NCBI GenBank assembly: GCA_025938035.1
Contig: JAICQE010000025.1
Span: forward strand, 1-31,303
Reading direction: 5' to 3'
From: Vicinamibacteria bacterium
GTDB taxonomy: Bacteria; Acidobacteriota; Vicinamibacteria; Vicinamibacterales; UBA2999
Length of the DNA: 31,303 nt
Position numbers and translations under genes: made by a program. The first letter of the stretch is position 1. Every line of letters starts with the position of its first letter. Of this stretch, positions 21,765 to 29,523 are shown in pieces. The notes below the pieces were generated by a model. That model ran no database searches. It had not been told where the DNA came from and saw only the letters and a program-made list of their open reading frames with translations.

Positions 21765-23984
21765 CTAGGCCGAGACGGCGGCAACATCGTCCACGAGTGG
21801 CTCGGCCAGAAGCGACCGAAGCACCCGCCTGACCGCGCGATAATCGTCGAGGTGAAACGTCGCACTGGCCGCGGCGCGGCCGACAGCGACAGTGATGCTC
21901 GACGCCGGAAGGGCACGAAAGAGCTCTTCGTCCGTGCGGTCGTCACCGACGGCCACAATGACTCCATTGGGGGCAATCTCCTCGCGAACGCGCTGTGCGA
22001 CAAGCGACTTGCTCACACCTCGAAGCCGCACTTCGAGGACCTTCTTACCCTCCAAGACCTCGAGCGGCTGATTGCTTAGGACATCGCCGAGCAGCATGCG
22101 CAGTTCGTGCGCCTGCCGCTCACCAAATTCACGCGGAACACCCCGGTAATGCCAGGCCAGGGAGGCACTCTTCGTTTCCAGGCACGCCCCGGGCGTGGAT
22201 GCGGTGAATTGATCGAGAATCGACCTGATCCGCTCCATCCAATCCGGGACGACTGTCGTTGTCGCGACCCAATCGGAACGAACGGACGAACGGTGCCAGA
22301 GGCCGTGCTCGGCCCAAAGCGCAACTGGCAGGTGTCCGAACCATGATTCGAGCGTTTCGTGAGGCCGGCCGCTGACGATGTCGACCTGCACTCCGGACGT
22401 GGCGGCCACCTGTTCGATGAGCGTCAACAGCTCCGGGTCCGGCTTCGCCAGCTCCGGCGAGCGAGCCAAGGGAACCAGTGTCCCGTCATAATCGAGCAGC
22501 AGGCGCAACGGCCGGTTTCGCCGCACGTTCAGCAGCATGCCGGCGAGCGATTGTCCAACCGGCACTGACACCGGCGACTGAACCAACAGGTCGTCCTCGA
22601 GCCGGGACAAAAAGGCGCGGGCCCACACGCTCACGTCGTTGCCCATCACGCGCCGTCGTAAGTTTCTCATCCGCACCCGCCGCTCGCCGGCCGGCATCGT
22701 CAGCGCGCGCTCGATGGCGTCCGCGACGCCGCTCACATCGTACGGGTTGACCGTGATCGCTCCGTTCAACTCGGCAGCCGCCCCCGCGAATTCGCTCAAC
22801 ACCAGTACCCCGTCCTCATCCGTTCGGGTGGCGACAAACTCCTTCGCCACGAGGTTCATACCGTCGCGCAGCGGCGTCACGAGCATGACGTCGGCGGCCG
22901 CGTACAGGGCGGCCAACTCAGTCGTCGCCACAGACTGGTGGATGTAGTGCACCGGAAGCGAGCTGACCGTGCCGTGCGCGCCGTTGAGCCGCCCGACCCG
23001 CTGCTCCACGGCAACGCGAAACCGACGGTACTCCTCCACATCCCCTCGCGATGGCACCGCCACCTGGACATACCGCATCTGGTCGCGCAGGCCTGGGTTC
23101 CGCTCCATTAGCGTATCGATCGCCTCGAGCCGTTGCGGGATGCCCTTCGTGTAGTCGAGTCTGTCGATACCTAGAAGGATGCGTCGCCCGCCTGCGTCGC
23201 GGCGGATTGCGTCCGCGCGTGCGACGACGTCGGGACTCGCGGCTAGCTGTTCGAACGCCGCGGCATCGACACCCATCGGGAACACACCCACAGTCACGTC
23301 GCGGGTTCCGATTCGCACGCGATCGACGTCCGCCTCCAGCCCGCCGACGTGCAGCAAGGACGTCATGAAGTGACGCATGTAGGCAAACGTGTGGAATCCG
23401 ATCAGATCGGCGCCGAGCAGCCCACTGAGGATTTCGCGCCGCCATGGCAGGATGCGAAACACCTCCGATGAAGGAAATGGAATGTGAAGAAAGAATCCGA
23501 CGCGCGCCTCGGGAATCCGCGCCCTGAGGAGCGCCGGCACCAGCATCAGCTGATAGTCGTGGACCCAGACGGTATCCCCCGGGCGGTACGCCGCGAGGAC
23601 CGCCTCCGCAAATGCCTCGTTCGCATCCTGATACGCGTCCCACCCCGCGCCATCAGCGGGCAGCTGATCAATGAGGTAGTGGAACGTGGGCCAGAGCACG
23701 CGGTTAGCGAACCCGTGATAGTACCGGCTCACCTGGTCGTGCGATAGGCACACCGGAACGAACCGCTGCTCGAGCAACCGCCGGTTCAACTCCTCCCGTT
23801 GCGTCGGCGCCACGTCCGGCACATCTCCGGCCCAGCCGATCCATACCGCATTCGACTTCTCGTGCCACGATCCCAGCCCGGTCGCCAAGCCGCCACTGCT
23901 CGCAGTGACGTGCAGTCCCGCTGGGGTAACCGATGTACACACAGGCAGCCGATTCGACACAATCAGCAGACGAGGTGACTTCAT
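21765..23984 (-). CDS. Bifunctional trehalose-6-phosphate synthase/phosphatase (OtsA-OtsB fusion)
   Basis: A protein of 739 residues from ATG 23982-23984; a TTG six codons upstream is possible. The OtsA (GT20) part, about 1-470, shows [70 protein letters not shown] and [15 protein letters not shown]. The OtsB HAD phosphatase part, about 490-739, begins [15 protein letters not shown] (DxDxT nucleophile) and continues [14 protein letters not shown] and [15 protein letters not shown]. The enzyme joins glucose from a nucleotide sugar to glucose-6-phosphate and then removes the phosphate to make trehalose, an osmo- and desiccation protectant. Kinase and regulator genes flank it on the same strand. 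Confidence 0.95.
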   Translation of the reverse strand: MKSPRLLIVSNRLPVCTSVTPAGLHVTASSGGLATGLGSWHEKSNAVWIGWAGDVPDVAPTQREELNRRLLEQRFVPVCLSHDQVSRYYHGFANRVLWPTFHYLIDQLPADGAGWDAYQDANEAFAEAVLAAYRPGDTVWVHDYQLMLVPALLRARIPEARVGFFLHIPFPSSEVFRILPWRREILSGLLGADLIGFHTFAYMRHFMTSLLHVGGLEADVDRVRIGTRDVTVGVFPMGVDAAAFEQLAASPDVVARADAIRRDAGGRRILLGIDRLDYTKGIPQRLEAIDTLMERNPGLRDQMRYVQVAVPSRGDVEEYRRFRVAVEQRVGRLNGAHGTVSSLPVHYIHQSVATTELAALYAAADVMLVTPLRDGMNLVAKEFVATRTDEDGVLVLSEFAGAAAELNGAITVNPYDVSGVADAIERALTMPAGERRVRMRNLRRRVMGNDVSVWARAFLSRLEDDLLVQSPVSVPVGQSLAGMLLNVRRNRPLRLLLDYDGTLVPLARSPELAKPDPELLTLIEQVAATSGVQVDIVSGRPHETLESWFGHLPVALWAEHGLWHRSSVRSDWVATTTVVPDWMERIRSILDQFTASTPGACLETKSASLAWHYRGVPREFGERQAHELRMLLGDVLSNQPLEVLEGKKVLEVRLRGVSKSLVAQRVREEIAPNGVIVAVGDDRTDEELFRALPASSITVAVGRAAASATFHLDDYRAVRRVLRSLLAEPLVDDVAAVSA

Positions 23985-24113
23985 TCGACGAGTACACCCC
24001 AAAGTGATGCAGGCGGGCCATCCGCCACAGGGGGGACATGTTCAATCTGGAGACCGGACAGGCACCGCAGACGCGCCTCGCACACTTAGAGGCGAGCCTC
24101 TTACGCCCGCCTC

Positions 24114-25559
24114 TCACCCGGCCTTTCGCGTCGATCGCACGCCAGGTGAGCCGGGCAGCGTCACAACGATCCGCGTGCCACCCTCTGGGCGATTGTCGAA
24201 GACGAACCGCCCGTCCAAAGCCTGCGCCCTCTCACGCATGCCCATCAGTCCAAGCCCGCGGCGTGCATCACTGGCGTCTGCCGTCGACGTCATGCCGCGG
24301 CCTGAGTCCTCGATCAAGAGCTCGACGTGCTCGCTCACCCGACGGAGCGACACTTCACACGTGAGCGCCCCGCTATGTCGCGCCACGTTCGTCAACGCCT
24401 CCTGAATAATCCGGTAGATACAGACTTCGACATCCGGCGGCAATCGTTCTTCGATGCCTTCCAGCGTGAAGTAGGCGCGGATGCCGGTTCGCTTCGAGAA
24501 GTTCCGCAGGTAGGCCTCCAGCGTTTCAGGAAGACCGAAATCATCGAGCATGGAGGGGTGCAGAAGCTGAGACAGGTCACGCACACCCTGGAGGGTCGTC
24601 TCCACGACACCGCGCGCTTCCTCGAGCGCCGCACGAGCGCGCGGTGTTCCCGGCGTCCGCAGGGCGACTCCGACCGACATCTTCACCGCCGTGAGCGCCT
24701 GGCCGACCTCGTCGTGAAGTTCCCGCGCCAGGCTGCGTCGCTCGGCCTCCTGAGCGTCTACCAGTCGCGCCGACAGTCGCTCGAGGTCGAAGCGGTTTTG
24801 TGTTTCGGCGAGCCGTTGGCGATGGATCTCCTGCTCGAGTCCGGCGATGTGCCAGGCCGCGAGCCACGCCGCGGCCACTCCAAGCAGGAGGGCGCCGGCG
24901 ACAATCCAGAAAAAACGTTGTCGCGCGGCCACGTACAGCTGCTCGATGTCGGTGTCATGCTGCCGCCGGGATGCCTGTTGCAGCCCTTTGAGATTGTCCA
25001 ACAGGGTGAGAACGTCTTGACGAATGGGCCGAACATTCCGGCGCAGCATGGTCGTGGCGCGCGTCGTGCTGGTCGGCAGGTCGTCCGCAAACACGAACTC
25101 CAGCGACGTCCAATACTCGTCCAACTTTCCGCGAAGCTTGGCCCACTCGGCCCGTTCTTCCGCGGATGCCACGTCGCGCAGATACGTACCCATCTGCTCG
25201 TGAATGGCTTCTCGAAGGACACGGAGCTCGGCTTGGTAGGACTCGCGTGCAAACGGATCCGCGTCGATGAGCGCGTCGCGTACGTTAATCGACGCTTCGA
25301 GGACGTTACGCCGGATAAGGGACACCGTGTCACCGGCGCGCGCAAACGCGGCGTGCTCGGCCGTTACGCGCCCCTCGACATCACCCAGGCTGCGAATAAG
25401 TTCAAACCCGGCAAACGCCCACAGCGCGATCAAAACGGCAAAGCCGGCAACGAGTGCTCCGCGGATCGACGAAATACCGCGTGGCCGCTGACCAGCCAGC
25501 GTAGTAACGCGGTGTTTTAGCCGACGAAACAACGATTGCACGAGCACGCCTGACCCCAC
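24114..25559 (-). CDS. NarX-type sensor histidine kinase
   Basis: A protein of 481 residues. Membrane helix 1 at about 32-56 and helix 2 at about 217-239 enclose a helical periplasmic sensor (four-helix-bundle type). HisKA_3 follows with the phosphoacceptor in RRSLARELHDEVGQAL (His 282). The ATPase domain has IIQEALTNVARHS, IEDSGRGM and RGLGLMGMRERAQAL. This kinase type partners NarL/FixJ regulators, such as the one at 21010-21693. The GTG at 25557-25559 is taken as start, without a good ribosome binding site; other GTG codons at residues 5 and 7 are possible. It lies 129 bases upstream of the trehalose gene on the same strand. Confidence 0.9.
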   Translation of the reverse strand: MGSGVLVQSLFRRLKHRVTTLAGQRPRGISSIRGALVAGFAVLIALWAFAGFELIRSLGDVEGRVTAEHAAFARAGDTVSLIRRNVLEASINVRDALIDADPFARESYQAELRVLREAIHEQMGTYLRDVASAEERAEWAKLRGKLDEYWTSLEFVFADDLPTSTTRATTMLRRNVRPIRQDVLTLLDNLKGLQQASRRQHDTDIEQLYVAARQRFFWIVAGALLLGVAAAWLAAWHIAGLEQEIHRQRLAETQNRFDLERLSARLVDAQEAERRSLARELHDEVGQALTAVKMSVGVALRTPGTPRARAALEEARGVVETTLQGVRDLSQLLHPSMLDDFGLPETLEAYLRNFSKRTGIRAYFTLEGIEERLPPDVEVCIYRIIQEALTNVARHSGALTCEVSLRRVSEHVELLIEDSGRGMTSTADASDARRGLGLMGMRERAQALDGRFVFDNRPEGGTRIVVTLPGSPGVRSTRKAG

Positions 25560-25880
25560 GCCGACACAAGAACCAGCGGAACGTCCCGACTCGCAAGGAA
25601 TCGCAGTGGTTCACCCCGCATCCGAGGCGCCGGGTGTTCGGTCGCGGAGCAGCCCTTCGACACGCGTAAAGATAACCAGAGACCCGGGGAAGAGCTTTCC
25701 GCGAGGACTCGGGACGTGGATCGCAGGCCCGCAAAACCCTTCACGCCGAATCGTGCGATGAAACCTAGCGCACGTCTATCCAGCGAACGATGGAGATCTC
25801 ACTGAACCGGCGCAGGATGGCGGCCACTTGCACTCGGGCGATACTGTCTTCTAGGCCGCAAGGACTTGTCTCGGAGGACA
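25560..25880. other. 320-bp intergenic stretch before the third leader RNA
   Basis: This lies between the divergent kinase gene start and the TATACT box of leader copy 2. No frame has start signals or family features. It must contain the kinase promoter, but no clear box is visible. A short GGCCGCCATCC-like match at about 25819-25829 (minus strand) lacks the rest of the leader motif. Confidence 0.4.
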
Positions 25881-25886
25881 TATACT
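25881..25886 (+). promoter_or_regulatory. -10 box of the small membrane protein leader
   Basis: TATACT, 24 bases before hairpin 1 of leader copy 2, the same arrangement as upstream of nhaA and of nfeD. No clear -35 element is visible. Confidence 0.62.
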
Positions 25887-25905
25887 AAGGTCAGTTCGTC
25901 AATCG

Positions 25906-25985
25906 AAGGGTGCAGCGTGACTGAGCGCTGCAGGACGCCGGATGGTCGGGCCGCCATCCTCGTGGTCGCAAGCGACCAGAGGACA
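25906..25985 (+). ncRNA. Leader RNA motif, copy 2, upstream of the lmo0937-like gene
   Basis: Hairpin 1 is TGCAGCG/CGCTGCA (25911-25917 with 25926-25932). Hairpin 2 is GGATGGTCGGGCCGCCATCC (25940-25959). Hairpin 3 is TGGTCG/CGACCA (25963-25968 with 25973-25978), lengthened by one compensated pair relative to the nhaA copy, and enclosed by CCTC/GAGG. The following about 90 bases, the ribosome binding site and the first four codons also resemble the nhaA leader. These two leaders therefore share ancestry over their whole length, not only in the structured part. Confidence 0.72.
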
Positions 25986-26075
25986 GGCCGGCATGACTGG
26001 CGTCACCAACATCGCGCTTTTCTCGTTCACAGCAACTAATTCCGGGCAACAGGCTGCGATCGTTCAGGAGGCAAG

Positions 26076-26255
26076 ATGCTTCTGAAGATGTCGCTTGTGC
26101 TCCTGATTGTGTGGCTGCTCGGCGTCGTCGGGATTTACGACATCGGGGTTCTCGTGCACGTGCTGCTGCTCGCCGGGTTGCTGCTTTTCCTTCTGGGAGC
26201 GCTCAAGGCACGGGACGCGGCCGGACGAAAGGAACCTGGTGCACCCGGTGCGTGA
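26076..26255 (+). CDS. Small membrane protein, lmo0937/DUF5670-like
   Basis: A protein of 59 residues from ATG 26076, with CAGGAGG four bases upstream. It has two membrane helices (about 5-20, LVLLIVWLLGVVGIY, and 24-43, VLVHVLLLAGLLLFLLGALK), then a short charged tail. The pattern 'LxxLWLLGxVxxYxxGxxxHxLL' is that of the lmo0937-family (DUF5670) small membrane proteins, common in Acidobacteriota and often stress-inducible. Function is unknown. It is preceded by about 190 bases of untranslated leader containing RNA motif copy 2. It ends two bases from the convergent Dabb gene. At 59 codons it is easily overlooked. Confidence 0.78.
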   Translation: MLLKMSLVLLIVWLLGVVGIYDIGVLVHVLLLAGLLLFLLGALKARDAAGRKEPGAPGA

Positions 26256-26257
26256 CC

Positions 26258-26593
26258 TTAAGGGCGCGAGACGGATCGCTCATCCTTCAGTCCGCGTTCA
26301 GCGCGGCGCGTGAAGTCCACGGAAGCCATGTTTGCCACGAATGGGTCGTTAAAGGCCCTCAGCGCCAGGTGATCGGGATGGCGTTGATATGCCCGCAGCG
26401 CCTCGACCGATGCGAACTCCATGATGAGCACGAGGTCCCAGCTGCGCGCATCGTGAAGCTCGTCCCGCCCGATCTCGAGATGCTCGATTCCACCAACCGT
26501 GCGGCGGAGCGCAAACATGCGCTCGCAGAAGGCCGCGACGTGCCCTTCCGTCGTGCCGTCGCGATACTTCAGGAAGACGTAGTGCTGGAGCAT
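26258..26593 (-). CDS. Dabb (stress-responsive alpha/beta barrel) domain protein
   Basis: A protein of 111 residues. MLQHYVFLKYRDGTTEGHVA, then GGIEHLEIGRDELHDARSWD, LVLIMEFASVEALRAYQRHP and HLALRAFNDPFVANMASVDF span a complete ferredoxin-like Dabb domain. Members act as dimeric barrels, some as cyclases or oxygenases, most uncharacterised. Its ATG (26591-26593) lies three bases after the TGA of the flavin monooxygenase gene, so the two are one mRNA. A role in handling the monooxygenase product is plausible but unproven. Confidence 0.88.
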   Translation of the reverse strand: MLQHYVFLKYRDGTTEGHVAAFCERMFALRRTVGGIEHLEIGRDELHDARSWDLVLIMEFASVEALRAYQRHPDHLALRAFNDPFVANMASVDFTRRAERGLKDERSVSRP

Positions 26594-26596
26594 CGC

Positions 26597-27889
26597 TCAG
26601 TCCCCACGGACCCGTGAGCCGGGCCGGATAATCGGCGGCGCGGCGTTGAGCGTGTCCATGGCAAAACCGGCGGCAGCCCTGTAGCGACTCATGAACGCCT
26701 CCCGCTCGGCGGCGGGGATGACGGCGTCGATGTCGTCGAACACGCCGCCGCAGCGCTCATCGAGCAGATTGAGAAGGCCAAACGGTCCCGCCCCGCGATT
26801 CCGCAACACCACGGCCGAGATCTCGGCGCACAGTCGCGCGTCGTACTCCTGCAGTGCCGCAGCCGTCACGCCATGCTGGACGATGGCCGCGCCGAGCACA
26901 CGCGCGTCCACGATCGCCTGACTCGCACCGTTCGAACCGGTCGGGTACATCACGTGCGCCGCATCGCCGAGCAGCGCGACCCGGCCATCCACCCACGTGG
27001 GGACGGGGTCGCGATCGATCATTGGATACTCGAAGATGGCGTCCGCGCCGCGAAGCATGGCCGGAACATCGAGCCAGTCGTAGTTCCAGTCCTCGAAATG
27101 CTGGATGAACGACTCGACGTTCACGCGCCGATTCCAGTCGCCGGTCGTCCAGCCGCCGGAGTTGTCCACGGTGATCTCGGCAATCCAATTGATCGCCGCG
27201 AGGCCGGTCACCGCGTCCGGTGTCGAGATCGGGTAGAAGACGACGCGATGGCGATGGGTGCCGAGACCGACGAACGAGGCGCCGGTCCGGATTGGTACAC
27301 CGGGCGTCATGCCGCGCCACATGATCGCGCCACCCCACTGAATCGGCGGCTGTCCTGGGTGCATCTGCGCCCGCACCGCTGAATGCAGACCGTCCGCGCC
27401 GATCAGTAGCGCCCCTTCTATTTCGACGTGCTTGCCGTCACGCGTGTCGACCAGCGCCCGGACGCCGGCGGCTTCGGTTTCGTGGCGGTAGCCCGTGACC
27501 TCCATGCCCGTTCGAATAGCGCCAGTGCCGAGACGCTCGACGACCGCGTCGTAGAGGAGCATCTGCAGGCCGCCGCGGTGCACCGAATATTGCGGCCACT
27601 TATAGCCAGCGCGCAGGCCGCGCGGCTCCGAGTACACCTCCTTGCCGTTCAGCCCGACCAGCACGAATTCCCTGGTCTGCACCCCGATGGCGTCGAGCTG
27701 CTCCGGGCCGATCCCGAGCTCGTAGAGCTCTCGCACGGCGTTGGGTTGCAGGTTGATGCCGACGCCCAGCGGCTGGAGGTGCCGCACTGATTCCAGCACG
27801 ACACATGGCACCCCGATCTGATGCAGGGTCAGCGCGACACTCAGTCCTCCGATGCCGCCCCCGGCAACGAGGACAGGTCGACGATCCAT
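26597..27889 (-). CDS. FAD-dependent aromatic monooxygenase (PHBH-type)
   Basis: A protein of 430 residues. The Rossmann motif VLVAGGGIGGLSVALTLHQI is at 7-26, the middle motif LLIGADGLHSAVRAQMHPG at about 167-185, and the second FAD motif GRVALLGDAAHVMYPTGSNG at about 300-320, all in the order of group A flavoprotein hydroxylases (salicylate/4-hydroxybenzoate type). Such enzymes use NAD(P)H and O2 to hydroxylate aromatic or enolic substrates. No signal peptide is present. The substrate is not deducible. It is divergent from the ankyrin gene across 110 bp and precedes a Dabb gene by three bases. Confidence 0.92.
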   Translation of the reverse strand: MDRRPVLVAGGGIGGLSVALTLHQIGVPCVVLESVRHLQPLGVGINLQPNAVRELYELGIGPEQLDAIGVQTREFVLVGLNGKEVYSEPRGLRAGYKWPQYSVHRGGLQMLLYDAVVERLGTGAIRTGMEVTGYRHETEAAGVRALVDTRDGKHVEIEGALLIGADGLHSAVRAQMHPGQPPIQWGGAIMWRGMTPGVPIRTGASFVGLGTHRHRVVFYPISTPDAVTGLAAINWIAEITVDNSGGWTTGDWNRRVNVESFIQHFEDWNYDWLDVPAMLRGADAIFEYPMIDRDPVPTWVDGRVALLGDAAHVMYPTGSNGASQAIVDARVLGAAIVQHGVTAAALQEYDARLCAEISAVVLRNRGAGPFGLLNLLDERCGGVFDDIDAVIPAAEREAFMSRYRAAAGFAMDTLNAAPPIIRPGSRVRGD

Positions 27890-27999
27890 CGACCGGCTAG
27901 GATATCAGGACCGTTTCGGGCCGCGCGATTTTGACTCATTTTGGCCGCGGCGGAGACCAGCGCCCTGCGTAAGATCGGCCCTGGTGGAGGGTTAGTCGA

Positions 28000-29523
28000 T
28001 TGATACCGAGGGTCCTGCTTGTACTTCTTTTGCTCGGAACGCTGCCGCTCCGCGCGGCGGCTGCAGCCGATGAGCGGCTGGGGCAGGCGGCGGCACAGGC
28101 AGACCTGCAGCGCGTTCGCCAGTTGCTTGCGGCTCGCGCCGACGTGAACGCGCCCGACGCCGACGGGACGACGGCGTTGCACTGGGCCGTGTGGGCGGAC
28201 CATCCAGAAACGGTGGCGGAGCTGCTCCGTGCGGGTGCGGCGGCCACGTCGACAAACGCGTTCGGTGTCACTCCGATCTATACCGCCGCGGAACGCGGCA
28301 ACGCGGGAATCATCCGTCGTCTGCTCGCCGCTGGCGCGAACGCAAACGGCGTCGATCGCAGCGGCGAAACGGTACTGATGGCTGCGATCCGCTCCGGCAG
28401 CGTGGACGCGGTGACGGCTCTCGTCGAAGCGGGCGCGGACGTGAACGCGGCGGATCCTCAACTCGGCCACTCGGTGCTGATGCTGGCGGTGCGGTCCGAC
28501 AATGCCGCGATTGTGAAGCTGCTGCTGACCAGGGGTGCAAAGCTCGAAGCGCGCACGCGCGTCGGACCGAAGCCGGCGGTCCGTCCACCAGGAGCAGGTG
28601 GCGGGTCGCACGGTGTGGGTATCGTCCGCAGCGGTGTACCGCCTCAGGGAGAACAACTGCCGACTCCGGGCGGGATGACCCCGCTCCTGTATGCCGCACG
28701 CGACGGCTCGTTCGACGCCGCGCGCGTGTTGATCGAAGCCGGCGCCGAGCTGAACGCCGCCGATCCCAACGGCATGACGCCGCTGATGATGGCGATCACC
28801 AATGGGAAGATTCCCGTGGCGCAGTTGCTGGTCGACAAGGGCGCCGACGTTCGCGCGGCGGATTGGTACGGCCGCACGCCGCTGTGGGCGGCGGTGGAAA
28901 TTCGCAACCTCGACATGCGCAGCGGCGCCACCGACAACGGCATCGACCGCGGCGGGGCGATGCGGCTGATCGCGTCGATCATCGACAAAGGCGCCGACGT
29001 GAACGCGCGCGTCAAGGAATTCCCGCCGCAACGGCGGCACCTCCTGCCGCTCGCCTCGCTCGAGTGGGTGGACTTCACAGGGCAAACGGCATTCATCCGG
29101 GCGGCTCAATCGGCCGACGTGCCGGTGATGAAGCTGCTTCTGTCGAAGGGCGCAGACCCGAAGATCACGACCTCCAACGGCACGACGGCGCTGATGGCCG
29201 CGGCCGGCGTCAACTGGGTGATCGGCCAGACCTACAGCGAGTCGCCCGCGCGCTGGCTCGAGGCCGTCCAGCTCTGCCTCGACCTTGGCCTCGATGTGAA
29301 CGCGCTGAACGACATGGGACTGGGAGCCGTGCATGGCGCGGCGAACCGCGGCTCCGACGACATCATCGAACTGCTTGCCCGCCGCGGCGCGCGACTGGAC
29401 GTCCCTGACAAGCAGGGGCGCACACCATACGTCTGGGCGGAGGGCGTCTTTCTGGCGACAAACTCCCCCGTCGCCAAGCCATCGACGATGGCGCTGATCA
29501 AGCGGCTGTTGAGCGAACGATGA
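28000..29523 (+). CDS. Secreted ankyrin-repeat protein
   Basis: A protein of 507 residues starting at TTG 28000, with GGAGG about ten bases upstream. A signal peptide (IPRVLLVLLLLGTLPLRA, then AAA) follows directly. About nine ankyrin repeats run from residue 30 to the end, for example GTTALHWAVWADHPETVAEL, GVTPIYTAAERGNAGIIRRL, GMTPLMMAITNGKIPVAQLL and GRTPLWAAVEIRNLDMRSG. A non-repeat insert rich in Gly/Pro lies around 185-225. Ankyrin proteins bind other proteins; here the complex would be periplasmic. Its stop overlaps the start of the cytochrome-type DUF1592 gene (ATGA), and ankyrin/DUF1592 pairs are a familiar arrangement in Acidobacteriota, as I recall. Confidence 0.93.
   Translation: MIPRVLLVLLLLGTLPLRAAAAADERLGQAAAQADLQRVRQLLAARADVNAPDADGTTALHWAVWADHPETVAELLRAGAAATSTNAFGVTPIYTAAERGNAGIIRRLLAAGANANGVDRSGETVLMAAIRSGSVDAVTALVEAGADVNAADPQLGHSVLMLAVRSDNAAIVKLLLTRGAKLEARTRVGPKPAVRPPGAGGGSHGVGIVRSGVPPQGEQLPTPGGMTPLLYAARDGSFDAARVLIEAGAELNAADPNGMTPLMMAITNGKIPVAQLLVDKGADVRAADWYGRTPLWAAVEIRNLDMRSGATDNGIDRGGAMRLIASIIDKGADVNARVKEFPPQRRHLLPLASLEWVDFTGQTAFIRAAQSADVPVMKLLLSKGADPKITTSNGTTALMAAAGVNWVIGQTYSESPARWLEAVQLCLDLGLDVNALNDMGLGAVHGAANRGSDDIIELLARRGARLDVPDKQGRTPYVWAEGVFLATNSPVAKPSTMALIKRLLSER

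Noticed and set aside
24070..24110. AGAGG-CTCG-CCTCT hairpin (minus strand) after the kinase gene as a terminator
   Set aside because: The stem is only five pairs with no T-run, so I do not call it.
24327..25520. A 397-codon open frame antisense to the sensor kinase
   Set aside because: Low-complexity composition and no motif, while the opposite frame has complete HisKA_3 and ATPase motifs.
25815..25832. A fourth leader RNA copy suggested by GGCCGCCATCC on the minus strand
   Set aside because: Only about 11 bases match; the paired arm, hairpins 1 and 3 and the TATACT box are missing.
27841..29334. A 497-codon open frame antisense to the ankyrin gene
   Set aside because: It mirrors the ankyrin periodicity on the other strand, where the repeats, signal peptide and ribosome binding site are clear.
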